In this document: positions 54,953-64,000 of the stretch, piece by piece
How positions within the stretch are numbered: position 1 is the stretch's first letter
Layout of the letters: each line of letters begins with the position of its first letter
Assembly: GCA_963920525.1 (NCBI GenBank)
Contig: OY986435.1
Span: 103,708,615 to 103,772,614, forward strand
DNA: 64,000 nucleotides
Direction of reading: 5' to 3'
From: Dichetophora obliterata
Lineage: Eukaryota > Arthropoda > Insecta > Diptera > Sciomyzidae
Notes under the pieces: generated by a model
Database searches by the model: none
What the model was told of the DNA's origin: nothing
What the model saw: the letters and a program-made list of their open reading frames with translations, nothing else
Translations under genes and position numbers: made by a program

Positions 54953-57024
54953 CTCCGATTAAGATTTTACCAAAATCTGACGTTCCACCAATTGCGTCTG
55001 CCTCGACTGCAAAGTTTATTGACGATCCGGTTGATTCTCAACCTCTACCTCCTACCTTCAAACCTTACCACGTTAGACTTGCGGAATATAATAAGATACG
55101 TGAGAAAATATTTGGTACTTCGACTGTTAGGCGTCATTCCGTTCGTTCTTCAGACCGTATTCGCCTGTTCTGGAAACGAATAAAAAACTTGCGCAAGAGT
55201 GTGGTCTCGGCCATAGTCTACCAAGGTTCAGACATTCGTCCTTACACCAATCTTTTGATTGAAAATACTGTGTATCTTTCGCTTTTAGATAGTGGCGCTA
55301 CAAAGAGTTGCATTGGTGGACGTTTTGCTCAAGTAATTCTCTCTGACTCTACAAAGAAACTGGTTAAATTAAGAGGTAACGTTCGAACGGCTGATGGTAA
55401 ACATCAAAAGGTCGTGGGTTCGATTACTATCCCAATTACCTTTCAAAACCAAACGAAAAATTTTGATTTCTTGATTGTACCTTCTATTGTCCAAAACGTG
55501 ATATGCGGAATGGATTTCTGGAATTTGTTTGAGCTTAAAATCCAAATAGACCCGACAGTGAGTGAGCTCTCTGCTTTAGAGATAGACCCTGATAGCGTTC
55601 AGTTGAATGCACTCCAGCGTAGAATGCTTGACTCTACCATAGCCGCCTTTCCGTCTTCGGAAAAAGAAGGCCTTGGTACTACCTCTCTGGTAGAACACGT
55701 CATCGATACAGGTGTAGCATCTCCTATAAAACAGAGATACTATCCTATATCACCAGCTATGGAAAAGCTTCTATGCCAGGAAATAGACAGAATGCTCGAT
55801 CTAGGTGTCATCGAAGAAGCAGAAAGTTCACCCTGGTCTTCACCGGGTGTCTTGATTGTAAAGCCTGGAAAGGTTCGATTTTGTATTGACTCGAGAAAAC
55901 TAAATGATGTGACCATTAAGGATGCTTATCCTATTCCAATCATTGATGGGTTACTTTCTCGTTTGCCACCTGTGCATGTCATTTCAAAGATCGACCTTAA
56001 AGATGCTTTTTGGCAAATAAAATTGTCCAGAGATTCGTGTCCAAAAACCGCGTTCACGATACCCAATCGACCATTGTATCAATTCACGCGCATGCCTTTC
56101 GGCTTGTGCAATGCACCGCAAACAATGTGTCGATTGATGGACAAGGTGATTCCGTACAATCTCAAAACTCGAGTCTTTGTTTATTTGGACGATCTGTTGG
56201 TAGTATCGCAGTCATTTGAAGAACACATAGTGCATCTGTCAGAAGTTGCTTCTTGCCTTAGAAAAGCCGGTTTGACGATTAATGTCAATAAAAGTCAGTT
56301 TGGTCTCAATAAGGTCAAGTATCTTGGTTTTGTAGTGGGAAATGGTTCGCTTACTGTTGATCCCGACAAAGTGAAAGCCATAACAGACTATCCCGTTCCT
56401 AGAACAGTTCGTCAAATTCGCCAATTCCTAGGAATGACTGGGTGGTACCGGCGATTTGTATCCGATTACGCAGCTGTTACTTTTCACCTTACTGAACTTC
56501 TAACGAAAAAGAAAACTTTCACGTGGAACCCTTCGGCTCAAGAATCTTTTGACGCCATCAAAGCTAAATTGACGACAGCTCCTTTCCTCGTGCATCCTGA
56601 CTACACTAGGCCGTTTATCGTGCAGTGCGACGCCAGCCAGTGCGGTGTTGGTGGTCTTTTAGCGCAAGTTGACGCGAATGGGGACGAAAGGCCCATTGCT
56701 TTTATGTCTCATAAACTCAACAAAGCGCAAAGAAACTATACCGTCACTGAGTTGGAATGTTTAGCTGTCGTGCTAGCGATAAAAAAATTTCGCGCCTACA
56801 TTGAAGGTCACGAGTTTAAGGTAGTAACCGATCACGCAAGTCTAAAATGGCTAATGCGTCAAAAAGACTTAAGCGGAAAATTAGCTCGATGGGCGCTGAA
56901 GATCCAAGGTTTTAATTTTACAATTGAGCACCGAAAAGGTAGCGAGAATGTTGTGGCTGATGCTTTGTCGCGGTCTTTTGAACCAGATGACCCTGAATCA
57001 GTCGTGGCTGCACTTGAGTTATAA
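54847..57024 (+). CDS. pol: Pol: protease, RT, RNase H (copy 4)
   Basis: Protein as in copy 1. One silent change was noted (TTG for TTA in ADALSR, near 56968). Ends at the shared TAA (57022-57024). Confidence 0.9.
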   Translation, partial: HLQTKLPEVCCEGRRLQAGFLSGVEQTPIKSSSDVTPIKILPKSDVPPIASASTAKFIDDPVDSQPLPPTFKPYHVRLAEYNKIREKIFGTSTVRRHSVRSSDRIRLFWKRIKNLRKSVVSAIVYQGSDIRPYTNLLIENTVYLSLLDSGATKSCIGGRFAQVILSDSTKKLVKLRGNVRTADGKHQKVVGSITIPITFQNQTKNFDFLIVPSIVQNVICGMDFWNLFELKIQIDPTVSELSALEIDPDSVQLNALQRRMLDSTIAAFPSSEKEGLGTTSLVEHVIDTGVASPIKQRYYPISPAMEKLLCQEIDRMLDLGVIEEAESSPWSSPGVLIVKPGKVRFCIDSRKLNDVTIKDAYPIPIIDGLLSRLPPVHVISKIDLKDAFWQIKLSRDSCPKTAFTIPNRPLYQFTRMPFGLCNAPQTMCRLMDKVIPYNLKTRVFVYLDDLLVVSQSFEEHIVHLSEVASCLRKAGLTINVNKSQFGLNKVKYLGFVVGNGSLTVDPDKVKAITDYPVPRTVRQIRQFLGMTGWYRRFVSDYAAVTFHLTELLTKKKTFTWNPSAQESFDAIKAKLTTAPFLVHPDYTRPFIVQCDASQCGVGGLLAQVDANGDERPIAFMSHKLNKAQRNYTVTELECLAVVLAIKKFRAYIEGHEFKVVTDHASLKWLMRQKDLSGKLARWALKIQGFNFTIEHRKGSENVVADALSRSFEPDDPESVVAALEL

Positions 57025-58263
57025 ACTTTGCCTGAAATAGACCTTGAGTCTTTACATTTCAATTCAGACGAATACCGAAAATTCAGAGAAAAATTGGCTT
57101 TATCACCTTTGCCAGATTATAAAATCATTGATGATTATATTTACCGTCGTTTGGAATTTGACTCTGATACGACCGATCCTTCTCTTGTTTGGAAGTTGCT
57201 TGTTCCTGCCGAATTGCGAGAAAGCGTAATCTATGCCTCTCACGATACTCCATCTTCTGCTCATGGTGGCATAGCCAAGATGCTTGAGCGCATCCGTCGT
57301 TACTTTTACTGGCCAGGTCTAGTTGCACAAGTACGAAATTATGTATTGAGTTGTGAATTATGCAAAACTTCAAAGTCACCTACACATGTCCTTCGCCCAC
57401 CTATGGGTCAAATGACAGAAACGGAACGTCCTTTTCAAAGACTTTACGTCAATCTAATCGGACCCTTTCCTCGTTCTAAGAGAGGTAACATTGGAATGTT
57501 AATAGTCTTAGACCACTTTTCGAAATTCACTTTTCTGAAACCCCTGAAAAAATTTACCTCGAAACTTATCATGGATTTTCTGAAAGAAAGCGTGTTTGAC
57601 ACCTTTGGTGTTCCTGAGTCAGTGGTGTCCGATAACGGAAGTCAGTTCAAGAGTAAAGACTTTGAACTTTTTCTGACTAAATATGGCATAACTCATGTGT
57701 GCACCGCCGTGTACGCTCCCCAATCCAATGCGTCTGAGCGAGTCAATCGTTCGATCAACGAAGCTTTACGCTCATATATTCGAAAAGATCAACGCTTGTG
57801 GGATGTGTATATAAGTAGCATTAACTGCTCATTGCGCAAGAGTGTCCATCAGACAATTGGACAAGCACCATATTATGTTGTATTTGGTCAGCACATGATG
57901 ACTCACGGTAAAGATTATAAAATCCTGAAAAATCTTAATTTGCTTTCAGAGGGTTCAGAGAGGTTAAAACGAGAAGATGAGTTTTCGATAATACGAAGTT
58001 TAATTCATAAAAAAATGAAAGATTCCTATGACCTTAATGCCCGATCTTATAACTTGCATTCTCGTCATCGTCAGGTTGAAATTGGTCAAGAAGTGACCAG
58101 GCGTAATTTTTGCCAGAGCAATTTGCTTAAACATTTTAACGCTAAATTGGCTCCAACCGGAGTTAAAGCCAGGGTTAAACAAAAACTTGGCAACGCCTAT
58201 TATGTGCTGACTGATTTAGAGGGAAAAACGCAAGGTACGTATCATGCGAAAGATATTTGGTAG
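57025..58263 (+). CDS. pol: Integrase region (copy 4)
   Basis: Open throughout and identical in protein to copy 2 as far as I can see, with Asn at the first catalytic position (57451-57453). Confidence 0.88.
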   Translation, partial: TLPEIDLESLHFNSDEYRKFREKLALSPLPDYKIIDDYIYRRLEFDSDTTDPSLVWKLLVPAELRESVIYASHDTPSSAHGGIAKMLERIRRYFYWPGLVAQVRNYVLSCELCKTSKSPTHVLRPPMGQMTETERPFQRLYVNLIGPFPRSKRGNIGMLIVLDHFSKFTFLKPLKKFTSKLIMDFLKESVFDTFGVPESVVSDNGSQFKSKDFELFLTKYGITHVCTAVYAPQSNASERVNRSINEALRSYIRKDQRLWDVYISSINCSLRKSVHQTIGQAPYYVVFGQHMMTHGKDYKILKNLNLLSEGSERLKREDEFSIIRSLIHKKMKDSYDLNARSYNLHSRHRQVEIGQEVTRRNFCQSNLLKHFNAKLAPTGVKARVKQKLGNAYYVLTDLEGKTQGTYHAKDIW

Positions 58264-58516
58264 CGGTTAGCTGGGATTCTATATTTTGGTTTTATATTGG
58301 TTTCGAAGGATAAGCTTTGGAGTACGGTTGAGACATCCGTGTTGGCAAAGAAAATTTGTTGTGCATAGTCCACTATAAATGGACTGCTCTCATTCCTGAT
58401 TTTTGTTGTTGTTTTGATTGCGACGACCATGGGTAAACTGACCTAAGTTGAAAAACTAAAAGATATACACCCTTTTCAGACACTTGTCTGCAGCTGGCTT
58501 TGTCAAGCATCTGTTT

Positions 58517-61500
58517 TGTGGGGGGGTGAAGAATTTTCAAACGTCAAATGATCGTTTGACAGCTAGTGGTAGCGGAGGTTGGCGAACCAACCTTGATAAA
58601 AATGTCCCTGACATAACGCCACCTAAATTTTGACAGCCAAGTCGACAGTTGTTTCCCTGCTCAGGCTTGAATTTGAATTCAGAATTCAGTTCAGCAGAGG
58701 AAACACTACGACATATCAACCGGAAGAGTTTTTCTCATCGGCTCACCCGGTAGAACCCGTTGTGTTGTGCCCTCGGCTGGTCTGAAATTTTGAATTCGAA
58801 TTCAAACCTGAGCTGGGATTCAACCCGGAAGCCATTAATTATAACTGATGTCTTTTTTCTTTTTTTGCTTGCAATATAATTAGCCACAACGTGTCTGCCG
58901 TGGTTAATTAGTGCCTACATTTTGACATCATTCAAATGGCCAGCTGACATATTCGTTTATTTGCAAATATCGAAAAACAAAGGGCTCCAACACCGCTTCC
59001 GACAGTTTGCGCAAACATTGTTTGCACCAAAATGCGGTGTAAACAGTCATTAAACCATGTCGTTTAATTTGGCATGTTGTACTGCCCGACTTGCTTATGT
59101 AAACGACAATACCATAGGTGACGGCTGTCAACGAAAAGAGCGATGGCTGGCTAACTTCCGGCCTTTGTTCTTTCTTTCGTTGATGGCTACCCAGGCAAGA
59201 CGTGCCTAAATTTGCAGGTATGTAATGTCGTATTAATAAAGCAATTATCTTAAATGTCGTTTTAATAGTCACCAATTGAGCAACAGTGACAACACCCAAG
59301 TAAACCAATCCTAAAAAAACTGCACCGATCAAGCCGCTGTCACTTGATTTTTAAAGTGCGTCGTCTTACTCAGCGCTCCACCGTCAGCAGCCTTATCAGC
59401 AGCATCATGAAAAGCTGAGTGTACCCAGCAGCTCATCATCTAGCGCCGCCAGGAGAAACCACGTATTCAACAGAAAAAAAAACTTTCGTCGATCAGTGGG
59501 ATCAATTTGGATTAAACATCCAGCACTCGACAGTGCAGCAACGTTGTTTTTGCAATCAGCAACAACCACCACCGCCGCCACCTTTGCTGCAAGAAGCAGC
59601 TGTAGCACGACCGGTGACCCACAAGTTTTCACCTATTTCCAGTTCCTCGCGTCTATCAGCTATAGATAATTTGCTGCAACATAATCGAAACACGACCGCT
59701 GCACTTGTGGCAGTAGCGCTCACAACACCAACCGGCGCACAAAGGCACCACCGATGTAGCGCCTGTTGCTATCGACGACCATTGCGTTGATTAGCACCAG
59801 TTCTATCAATACTCCACCTATTGAGTCATTTGCTAACAACAGTTGCCTTGGCTTTGAAGAAGAAATTGAAGTGTCGCCGCTGCTTTCAACACCTATAGCG
59901 GCAGAGCTGAATTTAGAAGACCTGAAGAAGGATCAACAAGCTAACAAAACTCCGATTATTATGGCACAAGAGCCCACAAGACTATCCGATGCATTAGCCA
60001 CCACTACGTCTATCACTGCCGTGGCCATCAGCGCACTCGCCGCTATTAAAATGCTAATGCCAACAAAAACATCAACAGCTGCTAACACCAACAACAGCAT
60101 CATCAGCAGCTAACAACATCAACAGCCGCTAACACCAACAAAAACATCAACAGCCGCAAACACCAACAACAGCATCATCAGCAGCTAACAACAACAGCGA
60201 GGTAACCACCACCGGCACAAACTGGTAAGCAGGGCATGGACCTGAATTCATTTAATAATATTTGTATTCGGACATACTTATTCAAAATATATTGTATTTT
60301 TAATTTAATCAGTACAAAAATCAACCGAATTTAAATTAAACTAAAATATGGTGTAAAAAAAATTTTTTTTTGAAAAAAAAAAATATATAATAACTAACTT
60401 ACCTTAATCAAAATCTATTGTAAACGTAATTACACCTAAAATCAACGGAATTTTAACTAAATTAAACAACGGTTTAAAAATATTACAAGCGAAAACAAAC
60501 ATATCTTATCTTAGTCATAAATCTACTGTAAACTTAGTCATAATGTAAAATCAATTTAATTTAACTGAAACAAAATGTAGTTTTAGCTTATTCGAAACAA
60601 AACGTACTTAATTGAAACCACTCAAAAGTACATTTTAAAAATATACTGAACTCTAATAGACTTAATTTAAAAAAAAAAAAAAATACTAATATACAAACTA
60701 AAAATAGTCGACTAAAATATACTAAATTCAAACTACAACAAAATTTCATCTTAGAATAGGTCAAACTAATATAAAATAAACTGAATATAAAAAGATCTAA
60801 AATTTAAACAATTTAGGAATAAATCAAAACTAAATTAAAACGAGTTAAGGCGAGGTTAAATCGGTTTAAAACAAATATGTTTCGGGATTGAATTAAATCG
60901 ATTTAATACTGGTTAAAATCAATTTATAACCGAGACATAACTGGTTTAAATGGATTTAACACTACCTTAACTATAAACTTATTCCACTTAATACCAACAC
61001 TTAAACTAAATTAAGTCAGTCTTAAATCTAAATTAAATCAGTGTAGTGCAAATTTAAATAAAGTTACAACTAATTATAGCAACTTCAAGTTTGAATTGGA
61101 TCGATTTAATACAGGTTTAAATCAATTTATAACCAACACATAACTGGTTTAAATGGATCTAACACTGACATAACGATAAACTTAATCAATTTAACACCAA
61201 AACTTAAACGAGATGACGTCAGTTTAAATCTAAATTAAACCAATTTAATACGACTTTAAATCAAATTAAAACTAATTTGAATCAAACTTAAAAATATTAT
61301 GATTCTAACTTATTCTAAATAAAAATTTATTGGTACTTAGAAGCATGATATTTTTAATTTACCTTAAAAATAATTTGAATCAAACTTAAAAATATTATGA
61401 TTCTAACTTATTCTAAATAAAATTGATTGGTACTTAGAAATATGATTTTTTTTAATTTACCCTTAAAAATAAAGTGAATCAAACTAAAAAATATTATAAT

Positions 61501-63539
61501 TCTACCTTATTCTAAATAAAATTGATTCATAGGCGCCTGTTACACGTTCAATATTTATTGTGATACTTGGATCGCGATCCAAATTCATGGATTGATGGAT
61601 CGCGGTTGAATGCTACACGTTCAATATTTATCGCGTCAGTATTCATACAGTTTTTGCTAAGTGTGCTCACGAAAACCTAACTGCACAAGTACTTAAATGC
61701 ACAGGCAAATGAATATCGTGAATACCGGTAATTTTTATTTCACCGCCTACTGCCGTATCACGTATTGATGACACAAAATATGCTACACGTTCAATATTTA
61801 TTGACAGTTTTGCGATCCGCGATCTAGATTTCAAAATATTTAAATATTTTGCGATCTGGATCACGATCCGTCAATATTGCATGCTACACGCTCAATAAAT
61901 ACCACGATACTGTATATTGATCAATATATATTGAACGTGTAACAGGCGCCATACTTAAAAGTATGATAGTTTTAATTTACCCTAAAAATAATTTGAATCA
62001 ATCTTAAAAATATTATAATTCTAATTTACTCTAAATAAAATTGATTCATACTTAAAAATATGATATTTTTACTTTACCCTAAAAATAATTGGAGTCAAAT
62101 TTAAAAATATTATAATTCTAACTTACTCTAAATAAAATTGATTCATACTTAAAAATATGATATTTTTACTTTACCCTAAAAATAATTGGAGTCAAACTTA
62201 AAAATATTATAATTCTAACTTACTCTAAATAAAATTGATTCATACTTAAAAATATGATATTTTTACTTTACCCTAAAAATAATTGGAGTCAAACTTAAAA
62301 ATATTATAATTCTAACTTACTCTAAATACATTTGATTCATACTTGGAAATATGATGTTTTTAACTTACCCTAAAAATAACTTGAATCAAACTTAAAAAGA
62401 TTATGATTCTAACTTACTCTAAATAAAATTGATTCATACTTAAAAATATGATATTTTTAATGTACCCTAAAAATAAATTGAATCAACCTTAAAAATATTA
62501 TGATTCTAACTTACTCTAAATAAAATTGACTCATACTTAGAAATATGATATTTTTAACTTATCCTAAAATTAAATAGAGTCGAACGTAAAAGTGTTATAT
62601 TTTTAAATTACACTAACCATAAATTGATTCAAACTTAAAAATATGATATTTTTGATGTACACAAAAAAATAAATTGATTCCAACTTAAAAATATGATATT
62701 TCGAACTTACCCTAAAAATAAAATTGATTCAAACTTAAAATATGATATTTTAGATATACACTAAAAATAAGTTAATTCAAACTTAAAAATATGTTATTTT
62801 TATCTTACCCTAACATTAAATGGATTCAAACTTAAAAATATTATATTCGTAACTTACACTAAAAATAAATGAATTCCAACTTAAAATTATTATATGTTTA
62901 TACGGAAAGGAAAAATAATTCTAACGTAAAATATTATACATTTATCTTACCCTAACCACGAAACGGTTTAAGTTTAGAAATTTTAATCATTATAAATAAA
63001 AATCCCTTAAAATGGGTATTTTGTTAAATTGCTAAATTGGTGTAATTTTCTTTGGAAGATAAAAAGTAAGGGCATGGTAAGGGGCTGCTGCACTTAGGTG
63101 CACAATTAGGGTTAACGAATCCGAAGTTTCCTGTCGTTAACTGGTTGGGCGGGTGTAGAAAATGAGGGGAATTAACACCTTACTCCCTCATGCTACACGG
63201 TGCGTAGAGGCTATGGCTCGGTTAAGTCGCCTCTTTCGGGTTTTTTTTTGCTTGGTTTTCCTATCCCATCCGTTTCCTGTTTCCGCCCATTTGAATTAAA
63301 ATTCAAATAATTTGAATTTTAATTCAAATGATCCTTTTCCGTTTCCCGCTAACGTCTGCATACAAATAACTTGTGCAGATCGCATCCCATGGCTTCCTGA
63401 CGAAGCAACCCCACGCCCATTTTCCCTGAGCTAAGCTGAAGCATAGCTAGGTATGCAGACGCTCGCTAAGTCACGAAGTGCCTCGTCATCCGGTACGCGG
63501 ATGTCACGACGCTGCGAGGTGGATGGCCGGTCTGTCACA
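58517..63539 (+). repeat. LTR 5, enlarged to 5023 bp by a MITE
   Basis: Same LTR as the others, with a 419-bp insertion plus a 3-bp duplication within the minisatellite (minisatellite about 61273-62959). Palindrome at 63288-63330. It carries the LTR 2-5 type variants. Confidence 0.88.
61532..61950. mobile_element. MITE (possibly PIF/Harbinger-like) inside LTR 5
   Basis: The terminal inverted repeats are about 29 bp with one mismatch and begin GGCGCCTGTTACACGTTCAA. The insert is flanked by ATA on both sides (61529-61531 and 61951-61953), where the other LTRs have a single ATA, which proves insertion with a 3-bp duplication. It is non-coding. Motifs related to the TIR (CTACACGTTCAATATTTAT) recur inside at about 61612 and 61782, with a diverged one near 61886. 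Palindromic GGATCGCGATCC-like sequences lie near 61568-61608. The 3-bp duplication and GG-start fit Harbinger MITEs, but ATA is not the usual TWA, so the superfamily is uncertain. Confidence 0.85.
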
Positions 63540-63543
63540 AAAA

Positions 63544-63561
63544 TGGCGCCCAACGTGGGGC
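63544..63561 (+). other. Primer-binding site (tRNA-Lys), copy 5
   Basis: Same 18-nt site. The leader of a fifth internal region follows and runs off the window. At two sites it has the copy-1 bases (CCAATCAATT near 63756, CATGATAATATTG near 63831) rather than those of copies 2-4. Confidence 0.9.
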
Positions 63562-64000
63562 CCTCGAAAATATGTTTAGCCTTATTCGTAAGGTATATTA
63601 TTACTTAACTTCTGACCACCTGAAGTATTCAGTATTTTCGTTTCGCCTCAACCAAACTTATATTTTTTTTCTTTGTCGATTTTGATTATTTGCGTAAGGC
63701 ATGTTCTGGATTTAGTTCCTGGATTTTTTTTTTGGATCTTACCGAACCTCTGCCAATCAATTCTTGAATTGAGTTAACTATTTCTTTTGAAAATTTCGAT
63801 TTTTGCTATTGATAATCTTTTGGATCGTGTCATGATAATATTGTTGTGGTAACCAAAGGTTATTTAACGTTTAATTGGGAATTTATTAACAACTTTATAC
63901 TTTCGAGATTTTTATCTTTGGATAATTTCGAAGATTTACTCAAGTATACTGAATATAATCTCTTTTCTCGTGGTTTTTGCAAATAAAATTAATTTTTTTC

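Larger units (their letters stand above)
13566..64000 (+). mobile_element. Tandem array of a Ty3/gypsy (Osvaldo/Ulysses-like) LTR retrotransposon
   Basis: Five LTRs begin at 13566, 24800, 36039, 47277 and 58517, giving periods of 11234, 11239, 11238 and 11240 bp. Each internal region (about 6638 bp) is bordered by LTRs that are shared with its neighbours, so there is one LTR per junction and no target-site duplication between units. The array continues past the right edge. Class comes from the pol order protease-RT-RNase H-integrase and the YLDD box. The lineage is suggested by PQSNASERVNR in integrase, the tRNA-Lys PBS and very long LTRs. Copies differ by scattered substitutions and homopolymer lengths. 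There is no env: the integrase stop lies about 250 nt before the next LTR. Confidence 0.9.

Noticed and set aside
13566..64000. CRISPR-like or satellite array from the periodicity
   Set aside because: The repeat unit is 11.24 kb with full retrotransposon coding content. The short-period repeats inside are contiguous minisatellite without spacers.
13566..64000. Array as a pure assembly duplication
   Set aside because: The units carry distinct substitutions, a private stop codon, a private MITE and different homopolymer lengths, so at least several are real. The exact copy number still depends on long reads.

Overview
The window is repeat-dense insect DNA, most likely from a fly. The reasons are the transposon families present (an RTE-clade LINE, Jockey/CR1-like LINEs and an Osvaldo/Ulysses-like Ty3/gypsy element), a primer-binding site complementary to the 3' end of insect tRNA-Lys, and CAA/CAG/CAC-rich tracts. 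This assignment is inferred from family knowledge; no species marker is visible. I see no intact host gene, rRNA, tRNA or CRISPR array.

Left part (1-13565), a graveyard of nested elements. A decayed Jockey/CR1-like LINE lies on the minus strand and runs off the left edge (1-1327). It is followed by a DNA transposon of about 3.35 kb (2572-5921). This has inverted terminal repeats of about 0.3 kb, a TATA promoter and a frameshifted, intron-containing gene. The gene belongs to a widespread uncharacterised arthropod protein family that begins with an FCYVCG zinc-binding motif. Next come a short open stretch with splice-like borders (6406-6586) and a CA-rich then AT-rich non-coding block. An RTE LINE follows (8144-9737 and 12888-13565). 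It is split once by a 5'-truncated Jockey/CR1-like LINE (9738-12887, ending in poly-A) and is cut off on its right by the LTR array.

Right part (13566-64000), a head-to-tail array of one LTR retrotransposon with a period of about 11.24 kb. The order is LTR-internal-LTR-internal and so on: five LTRs, four full internal regions and the start of a fifth, with only ONE LTR between neighbouring internal regions. The element is Ty3/gypsy by its RT, RNase H and integrase. Three things are unusual. The LTR is about 4.6 kb and contains a CA-rich ORF-bearing block, a 203-bp duplication, a 48/97-bp AT-rich minisatellite and a perfect 43-nt palindrome. Gag begins with a textbook RING-H2 finger, the signature of ubiquitin E3 ligases. 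And all four internal copies share the same defects: an in-frame TGA in gag, an in-frame TAA between RNase H and integrase, and Asn in place of the first catalytic Asp of integrase. The copies therefore appear to have multiplied by host recombination between LTRs after the element was already disabled. The alternative is that the stops are recoded and the enzyme is supplied in trans.

How the parts would work together in an intact relative: the LTR drives a genomic RNA, tRNA-Lys primes at the PBS, and Gag (RING, capsid, zinc knuckles) assembles particles. A -1 frameshift would give protease-RT-RNase H-integrase. There is no env gene: only about 250 nt separate the integrase stop from the next LTR. 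The fifth LTR also carries a 419-bp MITE that is absent from the other four.
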